Shown here piece by piece: positions 45,613 to 55,338 of a DNA stretch of 64,000 nt (within the stretch, counting starts at the first letter, position 1; each line of letters opens with the position of its first letter). Below the pieces are notes generated by a model, which saw only the letters and a list, made by a program, of their open reading frames with translations, was not told the DNA's origin and made no database searches. The position numbers were made by a program, and so were the translations under genes. This DNA is from Melioribacteraceae bacterium. Lineage in GTDB: Bacteria > Bacteroidota > Ignavibacteria > Ignavibacteriales > Melioribacteraceae. Location: assembly GCA_016342755.1 (NCBI GenBank), contig JAEINS010000002.1, positions 226,181 through 290,180 on the forward strand, given 5' to 3'.

Positions 45613-46527
45613 ATGTATAATAAAAAAACTGAAAACAATAGAATAATTATCATTGGTTCTAACGGAATGTTAGGACAAAGATTAACCGACTTTTACATAA
45701 ATAAGAATGTTAAACTTAAATGCGTCTCTAACGAAAAAGAATCTTTTTTTGAAAAGGTAAATTATTCGCAAACTGACCTTTTAGAGCCAAATGGAATAAA
45801 GCAAATAATTGAGGAATTTGAGCCGGAAATAATTATTAATGCGGCGGCTTATACAGCGGTTGATAAAGCTGAAATTGAAAAGGAATTAGCACTTGCAATC
45901 AATTCTGAAGCAATTAAAGTAATAAATAATGCTTGTTCAAAAATTGGCGCGCATTTTATAAATATTTCAACCGATTATGTTTTTGACGGGGAAAACGGAC
46001 CTTATTCTGAAACTGACCAGGTGAATCCGGTTGGATATTATGGGCAGAGCAAACTTGACGGTGAAAGACAGCTTTTAAGCAGTTCCGGTTCTTATACTAT
46101 TGTTAGAACAAACGTGCTATACGGTCCGGCTAAATTTGGCAGACCTGATTTTGTAAAGTGGGTTGTAAATTCACTTAAATCCGGTGAACAGATTAGAATA
46201 GTTACAGATCAGATTAATAATCCTACTTATCTCGACGATCTGGTAAACGGCATTGCCGCAATTGCGGAAAAAAGATCGCAAGGGATTTATAATATTGGCG
46301 GATCTGAGTTTCTTTCGAGATATGATTTTACATTAAAAATTGCGGATTTCTTTAAATTGGATAAATCTTTAATAAAAAAGATAATAACTGCTGAACTGAA
46401 TCAGCCGGCAAAAAGACCATTAAAATCCGGTTTAAAAATTGATAAGGTAATTAATGAGTTGGAATATAGTCCCCGCTCAATAAATGAATCTTTGCAATTA
46501 ATGCAGGATGAGTTGAAATTAGTCTGA
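45613..46527 (+). CDS. rfbD: dTDP-4-dehydrorhamnose reductase
   Basis: 304 residues of the extended short-chain dehydrogenase fold. Rossmann motif IIIIGSNGMLGQRL, NISTDYVFDGENGPYSETD and catalytic YGQSKLDGE (Tyr-x3-Lys) are typical of RfbD. It makes dTDP-L-rhamnose, used in surface polysaccharide. No rfbA, B or C genes are in the window, so the pathway is split or the enzyme works on another sugar. It is followed by a terminator facing the opposite strand and lies alone on its strand. Confidence 0.92.
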   Translation: MYNKKTENNRIIIIGSNGMLGQRLTDFYINKNVKLKCVSNEKESFFEKVNYSQTDLLEPNGIKQIIEEFEPEIIINAAAYTAVDKAEIEKELALAINSEAIKVINNACSKIGAHFINISTDYVFDGENGPYSETDQVNPVGYYGQSKLDGERQLLSSSGSYTIVRTNVLYGPAKFGRPDFVKWVVNSLKSGEQIRIVTDQINNPTYLDDLVNGIAAIAEKRSQGIYNIGGSEFLSRYDFTLKIADFFKLDKSLIKKIITAELNQPAKRPLKSGLKIDKVINELEYSPRSINESLQLMQDELKLV

Positions 46528-46550
46528 TGTAGAGTCAGTGATAAAAAATT

Positions 46551-46592
46551 GTAACACTTAATATTCCGAGATATTCTAATATTAAGTGTTAC
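46551..46592 (-). terminator. Terminator, perfect 15-base stem
   Basis: GTAACACTTAATATT pairs perfectly with AATATTAAGTGTTAC around a 12-base loop. On the minus strand the stem is followed by AATTTTTTATC, giving a normal terminator for the small coiled-coil gene; on the plus strand it may block read-through of rfbD. Confidence 0.8.
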
Positions 46593-46601
46593 GCATTAAA
46601 T

Positions 46602-46859
46602 CTAGTCTGAATGTGCAATTTCGTCCTGAAGATTAAAAATTCTAGTCTGAATTTCATCCAGTCTGTTTTTTATCATTCTCTGTTCAGAATAAAGATCAAG
46701 CAATTCCTTCTTTTTATCAATAGTTTCTATTGCATTGTTTTCAATAGACCAAGGAACCATAAATTGAAAATCGGAACCCTTTTTTGTCAGAATTTTTTTA
46801 TTAATAGAAAAATGTTCAACTTCAATTTTGCCGTCAGAATTATTAAAATTATCCTTCAT
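46602..46859 (-). CDS. Small coiled-coil protein of unknown function
   Basis: 85 residues from the ATG at 46859, chosen because GAGGA lies 8 bases before it; two in-frame codons upstream (one a TTG at 46886, one ATG at 46874) would extend it. The C-terminal half (KKKELLDLYSEQRMIKNRLD and onward) has a heptad-like pattern, suggesting a helical coiled coil. No membrane segment or cysteine cluster is present. A frame on the opposite strand overlaps it but lacks a ribosome binding site and has a poor composition. Function unknown. Confidence 0.5.
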   Translation of the reverse strand: MKDNFNNSDGKIEVEHFSINKKILTKKGSDFQFMVPWSIENNAIETIDKKKELLDLYSEQRMIKNRLDEIQTRIFNLQDEIAHSD

Positions 46860-47028
46860 ATCACTAGTCCTCATAATATTTTTCAAGCCCGAAAAGAATA
46901 CTATTACAACCGGAGAGATAGAAACAAAATAATTTTTTATTACTAATTATCAACAAAAAAAAATATATTTATTTGCCGATATAAATCGATTTATAAAAAC
47001 AACGCTTAAATTGCCAGGATAGTTATAG

Positions 47029-48399
47029 ATGGAAAATTTTAGAATTCTTGCTGCGGTTATGTTCACTGATATGGTAGGTTATACAGCTTTGATGCAGGAA
47101 GATGAAAAAAAGGCTAGATCCATACGAGAACGGCATAAAACAATTCTGGAAGAAAATATTGAGAACCACCAGGGAAGAATTCTACAATATTATGGTGATG
47201 GTTCTTTAAGTATTTTCGGAAGCGTAATTCAGGCAATATTAGCCGCAAAAGAAATTCAAAAAAAATTAGTAAAAGAGCCTAAAATACCCTTAAGAATAGG
47301 AATTCATCTGGGTGATATTGTTTATGAAGATGATGCTGTTTTTGGTGACGGTGTAAATGTAGCTTCCCGAATTGAAAATCTTGGCGTTGGCGGATCAATT
47401 TTGATTTCAGAAAAAGTTTACGACGAAATGATAAATCATCCAAGTTTATCGGCTAAATCACTTGGCAGCTTTAACCTTAAAAATGTAAAAAAACCAATAT
47501 CTGTTTATGCTGTTGAAGGTGAAAATATTGTTGTTCCTTCAAACAAAGATCTTGCAAAAAAATCTAATCCCGAAGAGATATCAGTTGCAGTATTACCTTT
47601 CTTAAATATGAGTTCCGACCCGGAAAACGAATATTTCTCTGACGGCATTACCGAAGAAATACTTAATACTTTATCAAAAGTAGAAAGCTTAAAAGTAACT
47701 TCGCGTACCTCGTCTTTTGCATTTAAAGGATTAAAGAAAGATGTAAGAGAAATTGGTCAGACACTTAATGTAAATAATATTCTGGAAGGAAGTGTTCGCA
47801 AGGCAGGAAATAAAGTCAGGATTACAACACAGTTAATTGAAGTTAAAACCGGATTCCACCTATGGAGCCAGACTTACGACAGACAATTAAATGATATTTT
47901 TGAAGTCCAGGATGAAATTTCTAAAACAATTGTTGAAAACCTTCAGCATACATTAAAAACTGCAAATAAAGAAAAATTGGTGAAAAAGAGAACCAATAAT
48001 CCCGAAGCATATAATTTATATTTAAAAGGGACTTACCTCTGGAATAAAATGAATCCTGTTGATACCCAAAAAGCTATTGAGTATTTTCAAGAGGCAATAA
48101 AGCTTGATGAAAACTTTGCGCTTCCGTATAAAGAAATTTCCTGGTGTTACGGATTTTTAGGTGCCACCGGATTTATGCCATCCAAAGATGCATGTCCGCT
48201 TAGCCGTGAATACGCTAACAAAGCATTAGCACTTGATATTGATCTTGCCGAAGCACACTTAGCAATGGCTATAAATAAGATGTTTTATGAATGGGACTGG
48301 CAGGGAGCTGAAAAAGAATATAAAAAAACCATTGAACTAAATCCCGATTATGCCCAGGCTTATGAATATTACAGCTATTTATTAAATGCGCTAAAATGA
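47029..48399 (+). CDS. Adenylate/guanylate cyclase domain, TolB-like domain and TPR protein (stops at in-frame TGA)
   Basis: 456 residues up to a TGA at 48397-48399. An N-terminal class III cyclase domain (about 5-165) has MFTDMVGYTALMQ (metal Asp), GDGSLSIFG (second metal Asp), RIGIHLGDIVYEDDAVFGDG and ASRIENLGVGG. A TolB-like N-terminal domain, as in CadC-type regulators, follows (about 180-310: ISVAVLPFLNMSSDPENEYF, ITEEILNTLSKVESLKVTSR). The last part is TPR. This layout is common in Ignavibacteria and Bacteroidetes and probably links cAMP-type signalling to a sensed ligand. The TGA cuts the protein in a TPR helix; the frame continues past it (next entry). Confidence 0.85.
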   Translation: MENFRILAAVMFTDMVGYTALMQEDEKKARSIRERHKTILEENIENHQGRILQYYGDGSLSIFGSVIQAILAAKEIQKKLVKEPKIPLRIGIHLGDIVYEDDAVFGDGVNVASRIENLGVGGSILISEKVYDEMINHPSLSAKSLGSFNLKNVKKPISVYAVEGENIVVPSNKDLAKKSNPEEISVAVLPFLNMSSDPENEYFSDGITEEILNTLSKVESLKVTSRTSSFAFKGLKKDVREIGQTLNVNNILEGSVRKAGNKVRITTQLIEVKTGFHLWSQTYDRQLNDIFEVQDEISKTIVENLQHTLKTANKEKLVKKRTNNPEAYNLYLKGTYLWNKMNPVDTQKAIEYFQEAIKLDENFALPYKEISWCYGFLGATGFMPSKDACPLSREYANKALALDIDLAEAHLAMAINKMFYEWDWQGAEKEYKKTIELNPDYAQAYEYYSYLLNALK

Positions 48400-48957
48400 T
48401 ACGATGAAGCCTTAATAACAGCTAAAAAGGCACATGATCTGGATCCGTTATCATTATCCATATTAAATACCCTGGCTCACGTTTATTTTACTTCGGGTAA
48501 TTATAAAGAATCTGAAAAAACCTTTTTAAAAGTTCTGGATCTTGATAAAAATTATTCCTTAACTGTACATTCGCTCGGCTGGTTATATCTTCATATAAAA
48601 GAGTATGATAAAGCTGAAAAACTCTTTTTAGATTTCATAAAAAATGAAAACAACGATTTTAAGATTGCCACTTCCCTCTCATACCTTTACGCTAAAATGG
48701 GAAACATGAATAAAGCTGAAAAATATTTAAATATAATTATTGATCAGGATAAGAAGCATGATATGGTTTCTTTTAGCCTTGATCTTGCTGTTGTTTATAT
48801 AGCGTTTAAAGATTTTGACAAGGTATTTTATTATTTAGATAAAGCTTACGAAGAACGGATAGGTTCGCTTATTTTTATGCAGCAGGATCATTGGGGTGAA
48901 CTAAAAGGCGATCCCCGTTATTTAGACTTATTAAAAAGAATGGATTTTATTGATTAA
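48400..48957 (+). pseudogene. C-terminal TPR remainder of the cyclase protein, beyond the in-frame TGA
   Basis: The same frame runs 185 further codons from YDEALITAKKAHDLDPLSL to a TAA at 48957, with clean TPR sequence throughout (GWLYLHIKEYDKAEKLF, YAKMGNMNKAEKYLN). Nothing is lost but one codon, so 47029-48957 would encode 642 residues if the TGA were read through. In related TPRs the residue at the stop (LK-x-YDEA) is usually Arg, Lys, Gly or Trp, a single-base change from TGA. A restart is possible at the ATG at 48697. I call the second part a pseudogene fragment pending confirmation. Confidence 0.75.
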
Positions 48958-49087
48958 ACAGAGATTTGTTCTGTTACATTTATAGAAAATTGTTATCTTT
49001 CGAAATATTAAAATTTAAATAAGGAAAATTTTCCTTATTAGTTGTTTTGCTTTTATAATTTACTGAAACTAAAACTGGAGGAAATTA

Positions 49088-49750
49088 ATGAGTTGGCTTT
49101 TAGAAAGCTTGAATTCATCAATTGGTAAAAAAATTTTAATGGCTGTAACCGGTATATCCCTTATTTTATTCTTGGTGGGACATTTATCAGGTAATATGGC
49201 ACTGTTTGCTAATGATGGAGGTAAATCGTTTAACGCGTATGCGGAATTTTTACATCACTTACCTGGTTTAATGGTAATTGAAATTATTTTGGCATCAGTA
49301 TTTTTGTTACATATTTTGAATGCTTTAAGACTTTGGGTTGAGAACAAAAAAGCCCGTCCGGTAAAATATGCTGTTAATGCTTCTTCAAAAAACAGCACAA
49401 TATTCTCTAGAACAATGGTTCAGACCGGCAGTATAATTTTAATCTTTTTAATAGTCCATCTTAAAAATTTCTGGTACGAATATGTTATCTTAAAATCTAA
49501 CGATAACTTATTCGAAATAGTTGTTGAAACATTTAAAGACCCGGTATACTCTGGATTGTACATTTTAGCAATGATTTTATTGGGTTTCCACTTAAATCAT
49601 GGTTTCCAGAGTGCATTCCAAACCTTCGGGTGGAATCACAAAAAATATACTCCGTTTATTAATTTCTTAGGAGCTATATATTCAATAGCAATGGCAGTAG
49701 GATTTGCTTCTATGCCAATTTACTTTTTATTTTTCTACGGAGGTAACTAA
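49088..49750 (+). CDS. sdhC: Succinate dehydrogenase/fumarate reductase, cytochrome b subunit
   Basis: 220 residues with five hydrophobic helices and the haem-ligand histidines of the type B, Wolinella-like family: [44 protein letters not shown], and [15 protein letters not shown] strong GGAGG sequence precedes the ATG. It anchors the flavoprotein and iron-sulfur subunits and passes electrons between quinone and succinate/fumarate. Its TAA shares a base with the ATG of sdhA. Confidence 0.95.
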   Translation: MSWLLESLNSSIGKKILMAVTGISLILFLVGHLSGNMALFANDGGKSFNAYAEFLHHLPGLMVIEIILASVFLLHILNALRLWVENKKARPVKYAVNASSKNSTIFSRTMVQTGSIILIFLIVHLKNFWYEYVILKSNDNLFEIVVETFKDPVYSGLYILAMILLGFHLNHGFQSAFQTFGWNHKKYTPFINFLGAIYSIAMAVGFASMPIYFLFFYGGN

Positions 49751-51660
49751 TGGCAAAATTAGATTCAAAAGTTCCTGCTGGGAATGTTCAGGATAAATGG
49801 ACAGACCATAAGTTTAACATGAAACTGGTTAACCCGGCAAACAAAAGAAAATATGATGTAATTGTAATCGGTGCCGGATTAGCTGGTGCTTCCGCCGCTG
49901 CAACAATGGGCGAATTAGGTTATAACGTAAAATTATTCACTTATCACGATAGTGGCCGCCGTGCACACTCTATTGCGGCACAGGGCGGTATTAACGCCGC
50001 TAAGAACTATCAGAATGATGGTGACTCAGTTTATAGATTATTTTATGATACTGTTAAAGGCGGTGACTTCCGTGCGCGTGAGGCAAATGTTCACCGTTTA
50101 GCAGAAGTATCAAACAGTATTATTGATCAGTGTGTTGCGCAGGGTGTTCCTTTTGCGCGTGATTATGGCGGTCTTTTAGATAACAGATCTTTTGGTGGTG
50201 CTCAGGTTTCCAGAACCTTTTATGCCAGAGGTCAAACCGGACAGCAGTTATTATTAGGTGCTATAAGCGCGCTTAACAGACAAATTGGTTTGGGAAATGT
50301 AAAAGAATATACACGTCGTGAAATGTTAGAAGTTGTAGTTGTTGATGATCATGCACGCGGTGTAATTGTTAGAAATTTAGTAACAGGTGAAGTTGAAAGA
50401 CATTCTGCCCATGCAGTTGTTCTGGCAACCGGCGGTTATTCAAATGTATTCTTTTTATCAACAAACGCAATGAACTGTAACGGTACTGCTGCCTGGAGAT
50501 CGCATAAACAAGGTGCTTACATGGCTAACCCGTGTTTTACACAGATTCACCCTACATGTTTACCGGTTCATGGCGAAGGTCAGTCAAAACTAGCTCTTAT
50601 GAGTGAAAGTTTAAGAAACGACGGACGTATCTGGGTTTCAAAAAAGAAAGATGATAAGAGACATGCAAATGATATTCCTGAAGATGAAAGAGATTATTAC
50701 TTAGAAAGAAAATATCCTTCCTTCGGAAACTTAACTCCGCGTGATATAGCTTCGAGAAGTGCCAAAGAAGCGTGCGACAGCGGAAGAGGTGTGAACGGAG
50801 GTGAAGCTGTAAATTTAGATTTCAAACATGCGATTGAAAGATTAGGTAAAAACGTAATTGAAGAAAGATACGGTAACTTATTCGAAATGTATGAAACCAT
50901 TACTGGTAAAAATCCTTACAAAGAGCCTATGAACATTTATCCTGCGCCTCATTATACAATGGGCGGTCTCTGGGTTGATTATAACTTAATGAGCACAATC
51001 CCGGGATTATTTGTACTTGGAGAAGCAAACTTCTCTGATCATGGTGCAAACAGACTTGGTGCAAGCGCACTTATGCAGGGTCTTGCAGACGGTTACTTTG
51101 TAATTCCTTATACAATCGGTAATTATTTAGCAGACAACAAAGATCCTTTAATGTCTACAGATAAAGAAGAATTTGTTCAGGCTGAAAAACGTGTTACTGA
51201 TCACGTTGAAAAATTATTAGCGATTAAAGGTACGCGTACTGTTGATGATTTTCATAAAAAACTTGGCCGTATTATGTGGAATAAAGTTGGTATGGCTAGA
51301 AATGAAAAAGGTCTTAAAGAAGCGATTAGTGAAATATCTCAACTTAGAGAAGAATTCTGGAAAGATGTTAATGTTATTGGAAGTGCCGGCACATTAAATC
51401 AATGTCTTGAAAGAGCCGGAAGAGTTGCTGATTATCTTGAACTTGGCGAGTTAATGGCCAAAGATGCTCTTGATAGAAAAGAATCATGCGGCGGACATTT
51501 TAGAACTGAGTATCAGACTGAAGATGGCGAAGCTAAACGTAACGATGAAGAATATGCATACGTTGCGGCATGGGAATTCAAAGATACTGGTAACTGGGAA
51601 CTTCATAAAGAAGATCTTGAGTTTGAGAATGTAAAACTATCGCAGAGGAGTTATAAATAA
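49750..51660 (+). CDS. sdhA: Succinate dehydrogenase/fumarate reductase flavoprotein subunit
   Basis: 636 residues. FAD-binding [10 protein letters not shown] (about 39-48) and the covalent FAD histidine motif [15 protein letters not shown] are clear. The active-site arginine block is around [15 protein letters not shown] and [18 protein letters not shown]. The protein is the catalytic subunit of a three-subunit, type B complex with sdhC and sdhB, working in the citric acid cycle or, reversed, in fumarate respiration. A GGAGGT site lies inside the end of sdhC. The start shares a base with the sdhC stop and the end shares a base with the sdhB start. Confidence 0.97.
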   Translation: MAKLDSKVPAGNVQDKWTDHKFNMKLVNPANKRKYDVIVIGAGLAGASAAATMGELGYNVKLFTYHDSGRRAHSIAAQGGINAAKNYQNDGDSVYRLFYDTVKGGDFRAREANVHRLAEVSNSIIDQCVAQGVPFARDYGGLLDNRSFGGAQVSRTFYARGQTGQQLLLGAISALNRQIGLGNVKEYTRREMLEVVVVDDHARGVIVRNLVTGEVERHSAHAVVLATGGYSNVFFLSTNAMNCNGTAAWRSHKQGAYMANPCFTQIHPTCLPVHGEGQSKLALMSESLRNDGRIWVSKKKDDKRHANDIPEDERDYYLERKYPSFGNLTPRDIASRSAKEACDSGRGVNGGEAVNLDFKHAIERLGKNVIEERYGNLFEMYETITGKNPYKEPMNIYPAPHYTMGGLWVDYNLMSTIPGLFVLGEANFSDHGANRLGASALMQGLADGYFVIPYTIGNYLADNKDPLMSTDKEEFVQAEKRVTDHVEKLLAIKGTRTVDDFHKKLGRIMWNKVGMARNEKGLKEAISEISQLREEFWKDVNVIGSAGTLNQCLERAGRVADYLELGELMAKDALDRKESCGGHFRTEYQTEDGEAKRNDEEYAYVAAWEFKDTGNWELHKEDLEFENVKLSQRSYK

Positions 51661-52427
51661 TGAGTGATGTAAAATTAAAACTAAAATTGAAAATCTGGCG
51701 CCAGCCCGGATCTGATGCTGTAGGTAAATTAGTTGACTATGATGTTGAAGTTAGTCCTGATGATTCATTTTTAGAAATGCTCGATCAAATAAATGAAAGT
51801 CTGGAAAAAAATAATCAGGAACCTATTGTATTCGAAAGTGACTGCCGTGAAGGAATTTGCGGTGCTTGCGGACTTGTAATTAACGGTCAGCCTCATGGAC
51901 CGGTTCCAAGAATTACAACATGCCAGCTGCATATGCGCCACTTTAAAAACGGTGATACAATTTATGTTGAACCATTTAGAGCAAAAGCATTCCCGGTATT
52001 AAAAGATTTATTAGTTGATAGAACACCTTTGGATAAAATATTACAAGTTGGTGGTTTTGTATCAATCAATACAGGCGGTGTTCCAGACGCAAACGAAATT
52101 CCGATAGCAAAGGATGTTGCGGCTCAATCATTTGATGCTGCTGCATGTATAGGTTGTGGTGCTTGTGTTGCTTCCTGTAAAAATGCGTCTGCAATGTTAT
52201 TTGTAAGCGCAAAAGTTTCTCAGTATGCATTACTTCCTCAAGGTCAGCCCGAAAGACAAAGACGTGTTGAAGCCATGGTTAAGGCAATGGATGAGCAGGG
52301 TTTTGGTTCTTGTACAAATACTTATGCATGTGAAGCTGAATGTCCTAAGGGAATTTCTATTTCAAATATTGCAAGACTTAATAGAGATTTCTTCAGTGCA
52401 AAATTAAAATCTAAAAATGTTAGCTAA
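51660..52427 (+). CDS. sdhB: Succinate dehydrogenase/fumarate reductase iron-sulfur subunit
   Basis: 255 residues with three cysteine clusters: CREGICGACGLVI for the [2Fe-2S] centre, then CIGCGACVASC and CTNTYACEAECPKGI for the other two. It carries electrons from the flavoprotein to the membrane anchor. A GAGGAG site lies before the ATG, which overlaps the sdhA stop. The operon ends at a strong terminator. Confidence 0.96.
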   Translation: MSDVKLKLKLKIWRQPGSDAVGKLVDYDVEVSPDDSFLEMLDQINESLEKNNQEPIVFESDCREGICGACGLVINGQPHGPVPRITTCQLHMRHFKNGDTIYVEPFRAKAFPVLKDLLVDRTPLDKILQVGGFVSINTGGVPDANEIPIAKDVAAQSFDAAACIGCGACVASCKNASAMLFVSAKVSQYALLPQGQPERQRRVEAMVKAMDEQGFGSCTNTYACEAECPKGISISNIARLNRDFFSAKLKSKNVS

Positions 52428-52450
52428 ATTAAACTAATATAGATTTACAG

Positions 52451-52478
52451 AATCCCGGTTTATGCCGGGATTTTTTTT
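52451..52478 (+). terminator. Terminator of the sdh operon
   Basis: Stem AATCCCGG / CCGGGATT with a 6-base loop and eight T, 24 bases after sdhB. Confidence 0.9.
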
Positions 52479-52512
52479 GCAAATTCTCAATCAATTATTT
52501 ACTTCAGTTTTT

Positions 52513-53109
52513 TTAATTTTCAAAATTATACGTTTTATCAATCCACATAATTATTTTTTCACCTTCAATTTCAACTGGTTTCCACCGTGATTTATACACG
52601 GCTTCAATCACACTTTTCAAACATTCACCGGATTCAGTTGAGTTCGATAGAATCTTATGATCTGTAACCATTCCATTAAGCCCTATTTTTATTTTTAGAA
52701 TTATTTCACCAACACAATTTTCATTATCCGGGAAAACCTCTAATACTTGCTTTGGAACAAACTGCGCCAATTTCGTCTTAATATTATTAGAGCTATTTGT
52801 TTTACTTTCTTCAACAATTTCAAATTCATCCATTTGAAGATCAACTATTAGTTCATCTTCACTATCAATATCTATTTCAAGAGACGGAACAAGTGGAACC
52901 GATTTAGTTTTATTTTTAAAATCTTCTGTTTTCGAAATAGGAATATCAATCAATGTTATAACTGATTCATGATATTGGAATATTTTTTTATTTGGTTTGT
53001 TTGATAGCGGGGAAAATTGAAACGCAAAAATTACTATTATAAGTACAAGAACAAAACTACATTCTAGAATTAAACTAAAATTATTTCTGTCTTCTTCAAA
53101 TTTTTTCAT
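52513..53109 (-). CDS. TonB-family energy transducer
   Basis: 198 residues: cytoplasmic N-terminus, one membrane helix (about 12-31), a proline-poor spacer with acidic repeats, and a C-terminal TonB domain (about 120-198: VGEIILKIKIGLNGMVTDHK, CLKSVIEAVYKSRWKPVEIE). TonB proteins transmit the proton motive force to outer membrane receptors such as the one at 4030-6339. No ExbB or ExbD gene is beside it. It follows the GWxTD gene by 11 bases, so those two form an operon. Confidence 0.75.
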   Translation of the reverse strand: MKKFEEDRNNFSLILECSFVLVLIIVIFAFQFSPLSNKPNKKIFQYHESVITLIDIPISKTEDFKNKTKSVPLVPSLEIDIDSEDELIVDLQMDEFEIVEESKTNSSNNIKTKLAQFVPKQVLEVFPDNENCVGEIILKIKIGLNGMVTDHKILSNSTESGECLKSVIEAVYKSRWKPVEIEGEKIIMWIDKTYNFEN

Positions 53110-53120
53110 AAAATTAAGAA

Positions 53121-55256
53121 TCAGTTTATTAAAGAAAATTCAATATTTTTAGAAACGATTTTGTCCGATACTTTATCTTCAATTTCAATATTAAGTTTGT
53201 ATTTACCAACCGCAACTTTACTTAAATCTATCTGATAATAAACCTGCTCTGTATTATTCATCGCTTTCATTGATGAAGATAGCGAAATTTTTTCACCTTC
53301 AGAATTAATACCAACAATATCTAAAATTGCATCTAAAGTTTTTACTATTTTCCCCTCTTCAACTGCTGTAATAGTTGTATTCAGATTGTAATCTGTTAAT
53401 CCGCTTTCCTGCTTTGCAAGATTATAAATTTCAAAATACAAATAGATATTATCCTTTCTGGTAAACAAGTTTAGCGGATTTGGAAAAAGGTAAACACCGT
53501 TTCTATCAATTGTAAATAATTCTTCGTTATCTTCACTAATATTAAAACATAATAATGGATCACTTATCATTACAGATTTCGAATAATAATCCTCAATTTT
53601 AAACCTGTTACTAACAGCTCCTTTATCACTTTGCCGTAAAATTTCGAAAGCAAAGTTACCTTTAGCTTTTTCAAATTCACTATGCGATGAAACAAAATAA
53701 TACTCAGTTGTATCAATTGTTCCTCTGGAAATTCCTTTTAGATTCACCGAATCAACTATGCCCGATACTTTATTATATTCATCATCAAACTGATGTATGC
53801 CTGTTAAAAACCGGGTTCCTTCAATCCACATTGTATCTTTGCACGGCAATAAATAATTAATATATAAATCAGTTTTACGGGTATCTTCCAAACCTCTAAA
53901 AACGGCAATCTGACTTACTAAATCCAAGGTTGGACCTTCAAACTCCGGTATATAAACTTCATTCGCGGTTTTAAAAATATCATTAACAACATCATGTGTA
54001 TTTCCTCTAAACTGCGATCCATCATTTGCGTAAGGAGCCGAGTATTTAAAATCACCCGACCAATACTGGTCAGAAAATCCCAATGTCATGTAATCGTATA
54101 TCCAGACATCTGTTTTCGATGCAACAACATCATCATCTATCCATGGTCTATATCTAATTCTTTCTTTCGGTTCGCCATACCTTAAAATTATTTCTCCCTG
54201 ATCAGTTTTCCAACCAGACTCATTTGAATTTTTAGATCTAAAATGTAAATCAGCCACTGCAAGTCTTGAATAGTGTTCCAAAACTCTCTCATTAAAATCT
54301 GTTAAATGAAGCGGTTCCTTTAATCGCCAATAATAGTCAATCATATCAAGTATTTGATCGTAAGAATATTCTTCAATATCCTTTTCAACAATAGAAGCCA
54401 AAAGTTTTTTTACTGAATGATATTCGAATTCCATTTTTTTATTAAAGTCCATTAGTTTCAACGCGGTTCTAAAATTTTGATACGAGTTTTCAAATTTTCC
54501 GGTTTTATAATAAAGCAGCCCAATATATAAATGGTACGATGAAATATTCTCAAACAGCTTTTTTTTTGGCAGCAGCAGTTCTAAAGATTCATCATATTTT
54601 CCGGCATATTCATAGAGATAGAATAACTGTAAATATGCTTCCTTAAAATCCGGATCAATTTCAATGGACATTTGTAGATGTTCTTCCGCTATCTTAAAAT
54701 CTTCATCGGCAAATTCATCATAGAATAGATCAAGACTTTCAGTTTCAAATCGGCTAAACGAACTTTCTGTATTTGATGAATCAGTATTACTCGAAATGTT
54801 TTTGGCACTTGTTTTTTGTCTCGACTTGAAATAATCCTTAAACTCATTTGTTTTAAGAACACCTAAACGGTAATATATATGCGCGTTTCGTGGTTCCAGT
54901 TCTAATAAATCTAAATAATAACTGTCGGCCGAACCTGGCGCAAAATCTTCAAGTAATCTGGCGTAGTCTAAACAGACTGTAATATTATTACCGTAAATAA
55001 GTGAAGCCTTTTTCAATATATCCAATGCTTCATTTCTACTGTTCGGAGTATTTTTTTTTATTTTTATTTTTGCTAGTTCTAAATATGAATCCGCATAATT
55101 ACTGCTTTCAATGGATTTCCCCAGATATAACACCGCATTAATTGTATCTCCGGTTTTTAAAAACTCCAATCCTTTTCTATGATTTGAATTTTCATCAGAT
55201 GAAGTTTGGGAAAAAATAAGTTCGGTTATAAATAATATGCAGAATATTATTTTCAT
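53121..55256 (-). CDS. GWxTD domain protein with TPR repeats
   Basis: 711 residues. A signal peptide (ending FSQTSS) and several TPR units (about 28-280, KGLEFLKTGDTINAVLYLGK) lead into a GWxTD domain: WKTDQGEIILRYGEPKERIR near residue 350, the hallmark sequence of a family common in Bacteroidetes and Acidobacteria. The rest (about 400-711) is beta-rich. The family has no known function but is found in secreted or periplasmic proteins. It is followed by the TonB-like gene, so co-transcription is likely. Confidence 0.85.
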   Translation of the reverse strand: MKIIFCILFITELIFSQTSSDENSNHRKGLEFLKTGDTINAVLYLGKSIESSNYADSYLELAKIKIKKNTPNSRNEALDILKKASLIYGNNITVCLDYARLLEDFAPGSADSYYLDLLELEPRNAHIYYRLGVLKTNEFKDYFKSRQKTSAKNISSNTDSSNTESSFSRFETESLDLFYDEFADEDFKIAEEHLQMSIEIDPDFKEAYLQLFYLYEYAGKYDESLELLLPKKKLFENISSYHLYIGLLYYKTGKFENSYQNFRTALKLMDFNKKMEFEYHSVKKLLASIVEKDIEEYSYDQILDMIDYYWRLKEPLHLTDFNERVLEHYSRLAVADLHFRSKNSNESGWKTDQGEIILRYGEPKERIRYRPWIDDDVVASKTDVWIYDYMTLGFSDQYWSGDFKYSAPYANDGSQFRGNTHDVVNDIFKTANEVYIPEFEGPTLDLVSQIAVFRGLEDTRKTDLYINYLLPCKDTMWIEGTRFLTGIHQFDDEYNKVSGIVDSVNLKGISRGTIDTTEYYFVSSHSEFEKAKGNFAFEILRQSDKGAVSNRFKIEDYYSKSVMISDPLLCFNISEDNEELFTIDRNGVYLFPNPLNLFTRKDNIYLYFEIYNLAKQESGLTDYNLNTTITAVEEGKIVKTLDAILDIVGINSEGEKISLSSSMKAMNNTEQVYYQIDLSKVAVGKYKLNIEIEDKVSDKIVSKNIEFSLIN

Positions 55257-55338
55257 AAAAAGAGAACCAATGTTAGAATTACTTATTATCTATTTATAAA
55301 ATCTTTCACAAATTATTACAAGTGCCAAATAAAAACAC

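Noticed and set aside
46611..46946. 111-codon plus-strand frame opposite the small coiled-coil gene
   Set aside because: No ribosome binding site, unusual Phe/Ile/Asn-rich composition, and the minus-strand frame has a terminator and a better start.
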